DNA of 64,000 nucleotides from Semisulcospira habei (lineage: Eukaryota; Mollusca; Gastropoda; Semisulcospiridae): NCBI GenBank assembly GCA_036245525.1, contig BTPG01000007.1, positions 165,192,976-165,256,975 of the forward strand. The letters are read 5' to 3'. The notes beneath the pieces were generated by a model that was not told the origin of the DNA, ran no database searches, and saw only the letters and a list, made by a program, of their open reading frames with translations. Position 1 is the first letter of the stretch, and each line of letters starts with the position of its first letter. Both the position numbers and the translations under genes were made by a program. Shown piece by piece: positions 30,085 through 41,290 of the stretch.

Positions 30085-30420
30085 CCTTGAACAAAACAAC
30101 CTTCAGGCAACACTGACCTTGCCACCAAATGACATTCTGTTGGCATCCAAGGCCACCCTTATCGACATGATCATTCATCTCGATAAGTGTGACCTTAAAT
30201 GCCAAGGTCACTTTCAGTTTAAGAAGCCTGACCCGGATGCCAAGATGACCACCTTGTGTGACACTTTCACCATGGTGACCCTCAGAATGTCAAAGGTGAC
30301 ATGCCCAAATAAAAGTTAACCACATTGAAAGCAAATCTGCAGCCAGGTGACCTTCACCTTAACAATGGCAAAGTATGCTAACCTTGGCAGAGATGATCTT
30401 GATACCACATGACCTTCAGC
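30085..30420. repeat. Cluster of TGACCT/AGGTCA motifs
   Basis: At least six TGACCTT or complementary sites, including TGACCTTAAATGCCAAGGTC. They could be a decayed minisatellite or nuclear-receptor-like half-sites. Confidence 0.4.
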
Positions 30421-30520
30421 ATTGCTCCCTGACTTTCTTGTATGTGGAATGTGACTGACGGGATATCTAGCAAATTCTATACCACAGCAATCGTAAGACA
30501 CAAAAAGAAATAGTCGTGAC

Positions 30521-30601
30521 TCTAACTCATTCATGGCCAGCCGCATCCGGATGCGCGGCATAAGCCGCACATCCGGATGCGGCTGGCCGCAAATGAGTTA
30601 A
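30521..30601. repeat. Hairpin MITE family G
   Basis: Near-perfect palindrome with GGCCAGCCGCATCCGGATGC. Right TTAA at 30598; the left is CTAA. Confidence 0.8.
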
Positions 30602-30688
30602 CCCTTTGACTTCTGGGGTGCATTTTGTCACAATGATTCCTGCAGGAATCATGCTGACAAAATGCACTGCCTACAGCCAAACCGTTAA
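30598..30688. repeat. Hairpin MITE family F
   Basis: TTAA-bounded palindrome with GTGCATTTTGTCA arms around GATTCCTGCAGGAATC. It shares a TTAA with the G element. Confidence 0.8.
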
Positions 30689-30789
30689 CCAACAGGAATG
30701 TAGCGTGGAAATGTACACGTGGAAACAAGAACATTGCCTTGGACAGTAACATTGCATCACATGTGTCAGACTGATGTTTTGAAGGTACA

Positions 30790-30850
30790 ATATGTGTGCT
30801 GTCTGTCATTTTGGACCATAGCAACCTAAGCTCCAAAATCACAGAAAACA
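30790..30850. repeat. Hairpin family J
   Basis: Decayed hairpin: GTCATTTTGGACCATAG and CTCCAAAATCACAG. Confidence 0.5.
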
Positions 30851-30890
30851 ATTAAAATCTTTTTCAATCTGCGCACATAATGTGATGTTT

Positions 30891-31104
30891 TTAACCCACT
30901 TAACCCCAAGGCCGCATTTCCCAAATTGTGAAGGTTTTGCCAGACGATTGTGTACCATTTGCAGGACATGGAGTGACCATGATGATTCAAGGGTAGTGCC
31001 AGATTAGCTTGGCGCCGACCGGCGCCAAGCTAATCTGCCACTACCCTTGAATTATCATGGTCGAGCCATCTCCTGCTGTTGGGTGTCGGGGCTGAATGGA
31101 TTAA
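30891..31104 (+). repeat. Hairpin MITE family B
   Basis: Full 214-bp copy with TTAA at both ends. One uncoupled arm change occurs (CTGCCAC on the right). Confidence 0.9.
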
Positions 31105-31110
31105 GGTACA

Positions 31111-31180
31111 TGTGTGCTGTCTGTGATTTTGGACCATGCCAACCTAAAGTCGTAAACTTCAAAATCACAGATCTGCACAC
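31111..31180. repeat. Hairpin family J
   Basis: Arms GTCTGTGATTTTGGACC and TTCAAAATCACAGATC. It lies just outside the preceding B copy. Confidence 0.65.
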
Positions 31181-31274
31181 ATACAAATTAAAATCTTTCT
31201 TAGACCTGCACACATAATCAAAATACTTCTACGCTCCCAAAACATTCATTTTCAATAATATGTATGGTAAAAAA

Positions 31275-31488
31275 TTAACCCATTTATCCCCAAGGTCCCA
31301 TTTCCCAAATTTTGGAGGTGTTACCTAAAAACAATGTAACAATTGCAGGAAATGGATCCACCATGATAATTCAAGGATAGTGCCAGATTAGCTTGGCGCC
31401 AACAATCGCCAAGCTAATCTGGCACTACCCTTGAATTATCAAGGTCGAACGATCTCCTGTTGTAGTGCGTCAGGGCTGAATGGGTTAA
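31275..31488 (+). repeat. Hairpin MITE family B
   Basis: Full 214-bp copy with TTAA at both ends and the core around 31370-31441. Confidence 0.9.
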
Positions 31489-31940
31489 CATGTACGTGTA
31501 ATTTAGGTTTTTTTTCACAAGCATTGTCAACAAAAGAGTTGAACATATTCTTTGAGATTTTCTGTCGTTCTAGGAGTGTTCGATAATTGGTACTGCAACA
31601 TAGAGTCTAGATAATTTTAAAAGTCTTCTCAAAACTTTGTGCACATTAACAAAAAAAATGTTAGCACATTTGAATCACAATGACATAATTGCGGCATAAA
31701 TGTCCGCAACTCTTAAAGTGCAACCATAAAATCATGGATGCTTTCTCCTCTCATTTTCATTTTCAATCACTTTTAATGTTTTGGAGGCTGATGAAAACTG
31801 ACCTGTGATCTATTGACCATAGGCGTTTGACATCTAGTCGCTTGAAAGCAACATACCTTGCGTCCAGAAACTCTGTCATTTTGTCTAACACTATAACTAG
31901 AATGACAGTGGGTGTTTTGGGCGTAATGTATTGTCAGTCT

Positions 31941-32164
31941 TTAACCCATGTCATACTGGGGCTAAAAGCTTCAAATGTGTACACTGCCATATGCAAGCTA
32001 CATTATAGCACTTACAGATAATGATATTGACCAATGGCTTTAGTTCAAGGGTGGTGCCAGAATAGCTTGGCGCCACTAGGCGCCAAGCTATTCTGGCACT
32101 ACCCTTGAACTATTTTAGTCAAACTTATTTCACACACTGGTGTATTCCGAATAATAAGGGTTAA
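31941..32164 (+). repeat. Hairpin MITE family A
   Basis: Full copy; core hairpin about 32044-32112. Confidence 0.9.
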
Positions 32165-32548
32165 TAATTCATCGTTGAGCATCTACGGCTTATGACATTA
32201 CTTCTTGATGAGATGTTCCTGACATTTCTGAATAAATAAATGATATTCATAAAAAATTAAAAAAAAATACACACAAATTCGCTCTACAAATGTGCCAGTC
32301 AAGAAAAAAGTTGTGCGGTAACAATGCTGACTCACGACACATAGGTACAACTTGAAACACACAGATTTGTGAAGTTTTTAAATAGGTGGACTGAGCCGTG
32401 CCCCTTCCCTGCTTCACCAACACAGATATAAATTGGGCAAACAAAAGGCATCATCCAAAGTATCTGACTCTGTGGTTTCTGGCTATCTCATACTGGAATG
32501 AAATATGGAGTGTATGAAAACAGAGAGACCAGAAACCCACATACTCTG

Positions 32549-33022
32549 GACATGAGAGGCATATATCCTCATAAGCCCCCACAGTCTGCAGGGTTTAATT
32601 GATTGATTGTACATTGCTTAACGTCCCGACAGCAACAAGACTTTCTCAGGACGTGCCTGCACTGCTTGTGAAAAAAAACTAAACAGAGCATTGAATGTAT
32701 GTCGCCAGCCGGTCCAATACGTTAAATAAACCTATGACATAGGGCCTAAATAAAGCTAAGACCATTTAGCAACACACATCCAATATCAAGAGCTACAGGC
32801 AGCGCAGACAGTAGGGAGAGTTTAAAAAAGGAAAATACAGGTGAATGGACCAAGGGTAGACAGAAACACATGCCCCAGAATAGAGGGAAAAATCCACCCT
32901 GTGGGACTGACCAGGGTGACCCTGGGAACTAAAAAGTAGTTAACCCCACCCAAGTCCCCCAGGGCAGACCCGGGTGGGGTAGTCTGCAGGGGCTCATGAG
33001 GATCTAAATCTTTTGCAGATAA
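32549..33022. repeat. Hairpin family D core split by a SINE-like insertion
   Basis: Left arm GAGAGGCATATATCCTCATA (32549 onward) and right arm GGGCTCATGAGGATCTAAAT (32990 onward) are separated at the hairpin tip by the insertion listed next. Confidence 0.8.
32594..32980 (-). mobile_element. 387-bp SINE-like element, copy 1
   Basis: Flanked by an 11-bp duplication AGTCTGCAGGG (32583-32593, 32981-32991). It shares its whole length with 50376-50757. One end has ATTGATTGTACATTGCTTAA and the other ACCCGGGTGGGG. It has no coding capacity. Strand is a guess. Confidence 0.75.
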
Positions 33023-33290
33023 GTGTCATTGATTGAAGAAATGGGAGACCTACCGGTAAGCACCAGCCAAATTTGTCAGAAGGGGAGCAAAGCCAAACCA
33101 AGTGATCATTCAGCAAGAACAGTTATGTGCCTTCACAAACAAAATGGCCACTCAAAACCTTGGCTAACACACTGGCTGGCAACTGTGGTGAAAATCTGAC
33201 AATTACAGCCAACAATGTGGCCATCAGCGATGAGCATTAAGTCGACTACAAAATGACACTTAGTAAGGAAATGTACACACAGAAAATGTT

Positions 33291-33360
33291 TTGACTCATT
33301 TGTGGATGCAGCCTCTGGTACTGTCTACAGAGCCAGTGGCTGCATGCACCAAAGAGTTAA
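33291..33360. repeat. Hairpin MITE family E
   Basis: Decayed left TTAA (TTGA). Right arm GTGGCTGCATGCACC then AAAGAGTTAA. Confidence 0.65.
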
Positions 33361-33436
33361 CTCATTCAAGACGTGCCACCTCCAGATATGCGGCTTAAAG
33401 CCGCATATCTGGAGGTGGCACATCTCGAATGAGTTC
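33357..33436. repeat. Hairpin MITE family G-like
   Basis: Strong palindrome: GTGCCACCTCCAGATATGCG and its complement around TTAA. It is adjacent to the E copy. Confidence 0.8.
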
Positions 33437-33837
33437 ATAATGTCTCCCTTGAAACTTGCATGCACTGACACAAAAGGAAAAAATCAACATTAACATATAA
33501 TTAAATATCGGTCTATACAAAGACTACCAAGTACGTATCACTACCATACACCCACACTTACTCACAGAGAGGGAGTGTGTAGGTAGATACAGTATTATTA
33601 TCACATTCTCTCATACCTGAATTAATTCATATACAGACGACTCAAAGCTGTGTGCTACTCAAGACATGTATTTCTCCATTTGTACACACGTTAAGTTGCT
33701 CAAAACACATATAAGTACGGTATTCCTCATTTACACACAATTCAAAGCTGTGCTCCAAAACAGGTCAAAGTAAATACATATACATTTGAAGAAAATATTC
33801 AAAATGATCAAAAAATTGAAATGGACGATACATGTAT

Positions 33838-33893
33838 TTTACCCCCTTTGAGCATGCCGCCACCTGGTGGCTGCATGCACAGGGGGGGCTAAT
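33838..33893. repeat. Hairpin MITE family E (short)
   Basis: GCATGCCGCCACCTGGTGGC with right arm GCATGCACAGG. Confidence 0.55.
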
Positions 33894-34016
33894 CTCTAAA
33901 AGCAAAGTACTACAGGTATAGTGATTCATATTTATTCAATCTTCTAAACACACAGACAAATTTGTCACAGCATCCCTAATTAGTGGCCTTAAAAGATGTC
34001 TTGGTTATTCATGATC

Positions 34017-34086
34017 TTAACCTTCATGTGCATGCAGCCATCAGTACTGTCAACAGTATTGGTGGTTGTTTGCACAGGGGGGGCTA
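34017..34086. repeat. Hairpin MITE family E
   Basis: TTAA at the left. Arms GTGCATGCAGCCATCAGTAC and GTATTGGTGGTTGTTTGCAC. Confidence 0.6.
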
Positions 34087-34145
34087 AAGGAAAATGTTTA
34101 GAACACTGAGCCTTACAGTTGAAAATCGCTGAGAGTTGTTTCTGG

Positions 34146-34290
34146 TGACAGATATATTATGACAGTTCAAAGGTTGCACTAAAGCAGCCTGGTGCTATTT
34201 TGGTACCCCCCTTGAACTGCATGTACATGTACAACTGAAACATGGTCATTCCCATCTCCTGTTGTCCTGTATCAGGTCTGATCACACTTA
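34146..34290. repeat. Decayed hairpin of the A/B/C core type
   Basis: GACAGTTCAAAGGTTGCAC and ACCCCCTTGAACTG remain of the core; most of the centre is lost. Confidence 0.5.
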
Positions 34291-34501
34291 ACTCATTCAG
34301 CCCAGACACACCACACCAAGACATGGATCGAGCATGATAGTTCAAGGGTGGTGCCAAAATAGCTTGGCGCCAATAGGCGCCAAGCTATTCTGGCACCACC
34401 CTTGAACCATCATGTTCGATCTGTCTCTAGAATTGTAATGCAGTTCTTCAGAGGGCACCATCAAAGTTTCGGGATTTTGGTCCTCGGGTAGAATGTGTTA
34501 A
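34288..34501 (+). repeat. Hairpin MITE family C
   Basis: 214 bp with TTAA at both ends. Core hairpin 34336-34413 flanked by CATGATAG and CATCATG. Confidence 0.88.
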
Positions 34502-35186
34502 TGCCTAGATTCACAAAGAGGCAATGCCTTATCATGAGTCCAGGCCTTAAGGTGGCTTATTTACCAGTCTCTTTAGCGGCCGCTTGTGACAATTTTGAAT
34601 GTGTTTGGGTTTATCTACACGCACACAGACAAAAAAATAGGGTAACAAGTTTAGATTTCTAGGACATGATAATATAGTGGTACACAACTAATATGTCATA
34701 ATTAGCTGGTGTCCTTTTGTCTCAGTTTCAAAATGCTTTGCCAGTTATACAAAAATCTGGTCTCAAATGAAAACTTATTTTTGTGTGAGGACAAAGCACA
34801 CAATTTTTTTTTTTTACAGTGCTGCTTAAAAAAAAGAAGAAGATATAATTAACAAGATGTTCCTAAGCCCAAAGTTGTTCCTATTTTCAAGCTTATCCTT
34901 CTGATCCGTGTCCTTCTACCCTAACCCACCCTCTGATCCACACACACTAGCACACAGAAATAAAGACAGACACATGGCGCTTCCCGCGATTCCATGGACT
35001 GGCACAGTGATAGCCATTCTAAAGAAGAATAATAGCATGAGGCACGAAATAACGTCACTTCAAGCTTCAGGGTCATGGTAGCATTAGTCCCACGACGCCA
35101 TGTTTATAGTGATGACTTGATGTTATACGTCAGTCATTGCAGTACTAACATTTTACATATTATAAGATCACACTTTGCATTTGTCT
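34502..35186. other. Intergenic AT-rich sequence
   Basis: I see no gene, hairpin element or clear tandem repeat here. Confidence 0.5.
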
Positions 35187-35580
35187 AGCTGATTTTCACT
35201 CCAAGGGCATACAGGTCACAATTTGAACTAATACTACCGGACAGCCGAGAAAAACAACAGGCTCATGCAAACACTGTTTATGAAAAATCATTAATGAGAA
35301 GATACATGTAATTTTGTTTCATAAAAGAAAAATCAAAGTTATGTTAGTTGTTTTAAAAATAAATCTGAAAAGAGGTGCTGAAAATTAGCTGATTTTCACA
35401 CCTAGGGCTTACAGGTCACAATTTGACATAATCGTACCTGACAGCTGAGACAAACTGTAGGCTTATGTAAATACCTTTTTTGAAAAATCATGCGATTATT
35501 AATGAGAAGATTTTTTTTTTCATAAACAGATTCAATTGTTTTCAGATTAATCTAAAATAATTTGTGAAATTAATCCCCCA
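35187..35580. repeat. Tandem duplication of about 198 bp
   Basis: AGCTGATTTTCAC starts both copies (35188, 35386). They share ACAGGTCACAATTTGA, GAAAAATCAT and TTAATGAGAAGAT. Both are diverged. Confidence 0.7.
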
Positions 35581-36194
35581 AAACATGAAACTTTAAAAAA
35601 AAAATATCTAATTATCACTCAGAAAGTTGAAGAGGTACAATGCTGGTTAAATCACTCATTCAATGTCCTTCTTAAATCTAGCGATATGCAAAATATCTAG
35701 TAAAAATAAGAAAAATTACAGACCCCAATGTGTATCAACCGTTTTTTTGTGAAATGGCAATTTTCTCGCCAATGTGCATCTTTTACAAAAATTTAAAACC
35801 TGCCTCGAGATAATTCTTTTAAAGACAATATCATAAAATTTCAAGCTTGTCCTCTGTCCTCAAAAGCGGGCTATAGTCGCAGTCATACACACACACACAC
35901 ACACACGGTGTTGGTGCCAAAAGTACATTTGCCAGCAAGGTTTGTGTATTTTTATCTCGTTACTTCTTTGCCAGAATTTCGGGCCTGCATGCCCAAAATG
36001 TCACGTGCATGCTCCTGAACATGCTCCGACGAGCCCCATTTTAAAGTTCTTCCTATTTTTACATAGGAGCAACAGAAAGGAATGACATATTTTAGTTATT
36101 TGCTTTGAACGTATAGCACTGAAAAACCTCTGGCATTCTGGCCGATCATCGTGTGGGATGTGTGATGTAGCTGGCCACGTTATCTATAGTCACA
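35581..36194. other. Intergenic sequence with a CA microsatellite
   Basis: A CA run at 35885-35907. Otherwise nothing recognisable. Confidence 0.5.
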
Positions 36195-36407
36195 TTAACC
36201 TTTATCATTCTGACACACCCATTGCTTGAAATAACTTTCGACTGATAGTTCAAGGGTGGTGCCAGAATAGCTTGGCGTCTGAGGCGCCAAGGTATTCCAG
36301 CACCACCCTTGAACTAAAACAGTTGATCCGTCTCCTAATCTGTAATGTACCCTTCATAGGGCAGTAAGCTAATTTTACAAAATCAGCCTCAGGATGCAAT
36401 GGGTTAA
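36195..36407 (-). repeat. Hairpin MITE family A variant
   Basis: TTAACCTTTATCATTCTG to CAATGGGTTAA, with core hairpin 36250-36314. Subterminal text (TCAGCCTCAGGATGCAATGG) matches the variants at 55074 and 59666. Confidence 0.85.
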
Positions 36408-36474
36408 CACCCTTTTGTGCAGGCAGCTACCAGTACTGTATACAGTGTCAGTGGCTGCATGCATGAGGGGGTTC
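36404..36474. repeat. Hairpin MITE family E
   Basis: It shares TTAA with the A variant. Right arm GTGGCTGCATGCATG. Confidence 0.6.
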
Positions 36475-36799
36475 ACACACTGAGGAATGATGGCCGGAAA
36501 GCGACACACACTGTTCTAGCATCTCAAACGAAAATAAGATTTCCATCCAAAGACCAGTCTTTACAACTCTGACAAAGTTTTTAGATAAACGTATGTGTGA
36601 ATATGGCATCTATTATTTACTTGGAACAACTATCATCAATTCAGACACTAAACTAAAAGAAGAGACATACAGTGCAGACAAATTTGACAAATGTCTATAG
36701 CTACTTGTACTCTTTCCACGACAAACACAAAACAAATGCATAGATTTGTTTACATCTGTTTCATAAAGCACACAAATAAGCCTACCCAACATTTGATGA

Positions 36800-37013
36800 T
36801 TAACCCATTCAGCCCTGATGCAATACAGAAGGAGATGGGTCGACCATGATAATTCAAGGGCAGTGCCAGATTAGCTTGGCGCCTGTCGGCGCCAAGCTAA
36901 TCTGGCACTGCCCTTGAATTATCATGGTCGATCCATCTTCTGCAACTGGTGCATAGTCATTAGATGACGCCTCCCAAATTTGGGAATTACGACCGTCGGG
37001 CTGAATGATTTAA
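36800..37013 (-). repeat. Hairpin MITE family B
   Basis: Full 214-bp copy, TTAA at both ends, very clean core palindrome 36850-36922. Confidence 0.9.
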
Positions 37014-37246
37014 TGTGCTACATAGTGGTAATGTTGTCTCCTAAGCACACACGTAAAAGCATTCGTGCAGAATTCAAATGTACATGTACCACAAAAACTG
37101 TACAGTGTTTATCCTTTCGTCAGTGTAACTCGACAACCTCGGATCTGACATACATGTCACATAATTATGAGGTTGGCCAGTTAGACCAACCATTTACAAT
37201 GTTATCGATACCTTAGAACTAAGTGAGAGTAACATGGACCATTTAC

Positions 37247-37367
37247 AGTCTTATAGATCCCTTAGATACCAATGACAATCTGATAGATCCCTTAGATACC
37301 AGTGACAATCTGATAGATCCCTTAGATCTAAGAGGCAATCTTATGAATCCCTTAGATCCAACTGGTT
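37247..37367. repeat. Tandem repeat of about 30-35 bp, four copies
   Basis: The unit contains AATCTGATAGATCCCTTAGA. Copies diverge at the right. Confidence 0.85.
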
Positions 37368-37401
37368 CCTACATCAGGATGTAAATAACACTGATGCCTG
37401 C

Positions 37402-37490
37402 CAGCAAGAGACAGATTCTCTTCAGCTCCTGCACCTGCAGGAGCTGATGAGAATGTATATACATGTACTGTATGTCTCTTGCATATGAAA
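37402..37490. repeat. Hairpin family D core
   Basis: GCAAGAGACAGATTCTCTTC and a complementary right arm ending CTCTTGC, with extra sequence in the right arm. Confidence 0.65.
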
Positions 37491-37582
37491 CTGGGTCACG
37501 GGAGCAATTGTAATGTATCCCTAACTTCTGTTGGCCATTCCCATGCTATGCATAGTGTGTTCATGTCTTGGATACACATCAT

Positions 37583-37648
37583 ACCTCTTGTGCATGTAGT
37601 CACTGGTACTGAAAACAGTTCCCGTGGCTGCATGCACAAGCGAGTTAA
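37583..37648. repeat. Hairpin MITE family E
   Basis: Left part decayed; right arm GTGGCTGCATGCACAAG and TTAA at 37645. Confidence 0.6.
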
Positions 37649-37869
37649 CCCATATCATACTGAGGCTAAAAGTTTCAAATTTGTACACTGCCATATGCAA
37701 GCTACATTATAGTACTTACAGATAAGGATATAGACCAATGGCTCTAGTTCAAGGGTGGTGCCGGAATAGCTTGGCGCCTCAAGGCGCCAAGCTATTCTGG
37801 CACCACCCTTGAACTATTTTAGTCAAACTTATTTCACACACTGGTGTATTCCGAATGATATAGGTTTAA
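37645..37869 (+). repeat. Hairpin MITE family A
   Basis: Full copy directly abutting the E copy through a shared TTAA. Confidence 0.9.
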
Positions 37870-38240
37870 TCTTATTGTTTTTGCAAATGACAGTTGTTAA
37901 GAGCCAAGAAAATTAACTGACTTGATCTTAAAATACCAACAAAATCCTTAAGATTCATCCCATAATAATGCTTGTCAGTGGACCATTCAAACCCATAGAT
38001 TTAAAAAAAAGTATAGCATTCGAGTATTGAATGATTAGAGGTACAAAGTTTTGTAACGTACACTTTATTTTTGTAAGATAATTTTTGGGTATTTTCTCAA
38101 GGTAATAGTTTTAAAAGTAATATTTTCTTTTGTCAACTACAACTACAGATAATAGTGAGAAAGACGGATACAAGGAGAACTCACACAAACTAACCATCCA
38201 TAGAGGTAGGTAAAATAATATGATTTTCATGATGACAGCC

Positions 38241-38464
38241 TTGTGCCGGTCTATGATTTCGAACCTTATGGCTCTAAGTCATAATGTAACAAAATCACAG
38301 ACCATTACACATGAACTAAAATGAGGATCCCTTGATGTTTTGTGCTGTGCAAACATACACTTTCCAAATTCATAATGAAAACGAAGCATACAATTGCTGG
38401 TCTGTGACTAAGGACCTTACTTTACCCCTCAAGAGCTTTAAAGTCCAAAGTCACAGATCATCCC
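38241..38464. repeat. Two J-type hairpins
   Basis: At 38241-38307 (GGTCTATGATTTCGAACC / AAATCACAGACC) and 38395-38464 (CTGGTCTGTGACTAAGGACC / GTCCAAAGTCACAGATC). Confidence 0.65.
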
Positions 38465-38699
38465 ACAATTCGTGTGTCTAAAACACTGTGGCTAACATAC
38501 TCAAAGAGTGCTGAGACAGCTAATTTCATTCGAGCTTTACCACAGGGCATCCACATTTATACACCCAAGCGAACAATCTACATTCTCTCTGACAAACATG
38601 TGTGCTTCACTCAAAAGAAACGAAAATCAAAGGTGTTTAAAAAAAAAAAAATACTCACTTTACCAAGCAGCCAAGTACATATGAAATAATAGTGGTCCC

Positions 38700-38912
38700 T
38701 TAACCCTTTTAGCTCCAAACACTACAGCAGGAGACTGATAGACCATGATAGTTCAAGGGTAATGCCAGATTAGCTTGGCACCTGAAGGTGCCAAGCTAAT
38801 CTGGCACTACCCTTGAACTATCATGGTCAATCCACCTCCTGCAACTGGTACATAGTCTTTCAGTAACACTTCCAAACTTTGGGAAAAGCACCTGTGGGGC
38901 TAAAAAGGTTAA
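38700..38912 (+). repeat. Hairpin MITE family B
   Basis: TTAA at both ends. The core inner bases change together (GGCACC on the left, GGTGCC on the right). Confidence 0.9.
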
Positions 38913-39039
38913 AGTCAGTTGATAAATCCCTCCAAGGTTCAAAAGCCCTGTGCTTCCAATGAAATTGGTGCCAGAAAATAGAGATACAATGCTGTATGAA
39001 ACTGCCTCAGACAAAATATTGGTTTTGAATGTTGGCGTT

Positions 39040-39090
39040 GGTTTTGGTTGTACATTGCCTAATGTCCCGCCAGCAACTAGACTCTCGAAA
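39040..39090. repeat. Fragment of the SINE-like element
   Basis: TTGTACATTGCCTAATGTCC and CAGCAACTAGACT match the end of the copies at 32594 and 50376. Confidence 0.5.
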
Positions 39091-39276
39091 CAGACTGGAC
39101 ATGTGGAGTGACCCACCAATTGTATTAATAGGTACATACACGCAAATGAACAAGTTACAATTTCTAGTTCTACTGAAAGAAAGCCGCAAATCAAGCTACT
39201 AGATGTGAGAATTTAACACTTTGGTACGTTTTGTGCCATGTAAGCTAGATACAAATGTGTATGTCATTTGTGACAA

Positions 39277-39343
39277 TTAACCCTTAGGCTTCCCAGGAAT
39301 CATCATGACAAAAAAAAAATGCTACCAACATTCAAAGGGTTAG
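39277..39343. repeat. Hairpin MITE family F (decayed)
   Basis: TTAACCCTTAGG, AATCATCATGACA and AAAGGGTTA remain. Confidence 0.6.
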
Positions 39344-39370
39344 TTTACATGATCCCACGTACCACTCATA

Positions 39371-39587
39371 TTAACCACTTCACTGACAGGGGTCGTAAAC
39401 AAAATCTCTGAAGCCTTCGCAGACTGAAAGTACAACAGCCTTAATGTTTAGGAGCGCTGATAGTGATAGAGGTGTTGTCAGCAAGAGGCATAGATCCTCG
39501 TGAGTCCCCGGAACTGTGGGGGCTCATGAGGATCTATGCCTCTTGCGGTTGGTAGTTTTCACTTTTTTCCTGACAGTGAGGAAGCCA
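39371..39587. repeat. Hairpin MITE family D
   Basis: Starts TTAACCACTTCACTGACAG. Core hairpin 39482-39546 with AAGAGGCATAGATCCTCGTG. Ends near CCTGACAGTGAGG. Confidence 0.75.
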
Positions 39588-39632
39588 AGCGGTGCCTGAC
39601 TTCCCAAATATGTACACACACATTTACCTCAT

Positions 39633-40001
39633 TGTGCCCGAGGTACGAAATACCCACATTTTGGAGTCCTCCTCTGAGGACTGCATTACAACTCAGAAGG
39701 CAGATCGACCATGATAGTTCAAGGGTGATGGCAGAATAGCTTGGCGCCTATAGGCGCCAAGCTATTCTGCCACCACCCTTGAACTATCATGGTCGAGCCA
39801 TATCTTGCATAGGGGACCGATGACAGTAGCTTTGACTAATGCAAATCCGCTGCGCCACCTCATGCGCGCCACCGCCTACTAAGCTCAAGTCAGAAGTGGC
39901 GCGCACGCGGTGGCGCAGCGGATTTGCATTAGTCAAAGCTACTATCATCGGGCCCCTATGATAATTATCTTGCTCTGGTGTGTCGCGGGCAGAATGAGTT
40001 G
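39633..40001 (+). repeat. Hairpin MITE family C with a nested palindrome
   Basis: Core hairpin 39716-39786 in which a C-to-G change occurs in both arms (TGGCAGAAT / ATTCTGCCA). It is interrupted at 39808-39960. Confidence 0.8.
39808..39960. mobile_element. Long-armed palindromic insertion
   Basis: About 50-base arms (CATAGGGGACCGATGACAG and its partner, including GCAAATCCGCTGCGCCACC) enclose about 45 bp. It lies inside a family C element, so it is younger. Family unknown. Confidence 0.75.
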
Positions 40002-40220
40002 AAATGGTGCTTAACAACCTTCACTCAGGTTTTCAAGCACATCTACCACAAATGCTACTCCCGGTTTTTTATCCCAGTGAATTTACTAAAGTGCCCAATG
40101 ACAAGTATTAGTGCCGGTAGTGCAGGGAAGATACATTTTGCAATAATTATTTTGCAGTAAATCTGCTAAGTGTGGCACAGTCATTCTCGATACCAGTATT
40201 CAAATATGGCTCGAATTTAT

Positions 40221-40291
40221 GTGTGTTCGTCTGTGATTTGGGACCTTACGGCTTTGAGCCGTCAAGCCAAAATTCATAGATCAGAACACAT
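40221..40291. repeat. Hairpin family J
   Basis: GTCTGTGATTTGGGACCTTA with a weaker right arm. Flanking 40292-40653 shows nothing recognisable. Confidence 0.55.
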
Positions 40292-40653
40292 CTTAAGTAG
40301 TTTTAGAGAGCTAGGTGGTTGACACCACACAAAACAAAATCACAGTTAATCTGTTTAGCGTTACCATTCGCAGATAAATTACTGCCTGGTGTACGGTAAA
40401 TTATGACCCTCCCTGCAAATTTCCCACTGATATAGTCCATCAGAATAGTATTAAAATCCATATTCACAAAAAGTTGAAATAAATTTGTCTTTTTTTCCCC
40501 ATTCCCTCTCCACTTTCATGTGATTTTCACAAAATCACCAACAAAAAGCCTGACACTAACATGGGGTGCGTCCTGTAATACTGGTGTCACTCTTTTTGAA
40601 ACAGATAAAATGCAAAATGCACACCAAAAGAATGTCAGACAAGTGTGTAAATT

Positions 40654-40735
40654 TTAACTCTTAAACTCCCAGAACTGAATGACTTCCATTCCCTATAGAA
40701 TGGAAGTCATTCAGTTCTGGGAGTTTAAGGGTTAA
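40654..40735. repeat. Hairpin MITE family H
   Basis: An 82-bp, almost perfect TTAA-bounded palindrome (AACTCCCAGAACTGAATGAC and complement). Confidence 0.88.
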
Positions 40736-40907
40736 ATACTGGGTTAACCAAGACAAGGAAGGAACTCACTTCTGAATGACGTTTTGTTTTGTCATTATTA
40801 TTTTAAAGCACGTTTCTTTGTTGGGTATGAAATTCAAATACAGCGAACAACAAAAAGCAAAACGCTTTGGAATATTAGAGACTAAACAGTTATGTTCTGT
40901 CCTCGTT

Positions 40908-41290
40908 ACAGCAGAAACCGCTCTGAGCGACCACCCCAATGAGAGATCACCTGTGATTAAAGACCATCATTCAGGCGGCTGTAGCCACCAAAATAGACTT
41001 TAACCCTTTTAGCCCCAAGTTCCCATTTCTCAAATGTTGGAGGTGTTGCCTAACGACTACCTACCAGTTGCAGGAGATCGATTGACCATGATAATTCAAG
41101 GGTAGTGCCAGATTAGCTTGGCACCTTCAGGCGCCAAGCTAATCTGGCACTACCCTTGAATTATCATGGTCAAATCATCTCCTGCTGGAGGGACTAGGGG
41201 CTAAACGTGTTAATGACAGGTGACTTCATCTGCCCTTGAAAACTTCTCTAAAGAGGGCATCTGCCCTATAGAACCATTTATTTTTTTATG
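40908..41290. repeat. Hairpin element family K split by a family B copy
   Basis: The left part ends CAAAATAGACTT and the right part starts TTAATGACAGGTGAC. The intact K copy at 56498 has the two joined as GGTCTTTAATGACAGGTGA. Confidence 0.8.
41000..41213 (+). repeat. Hairpin MITE family B inserted in a K element
   Basis: 214 bp including both TTAA copies. Its insertion site can be compared with the uninterrupted K copy. Confidence 0.92.
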
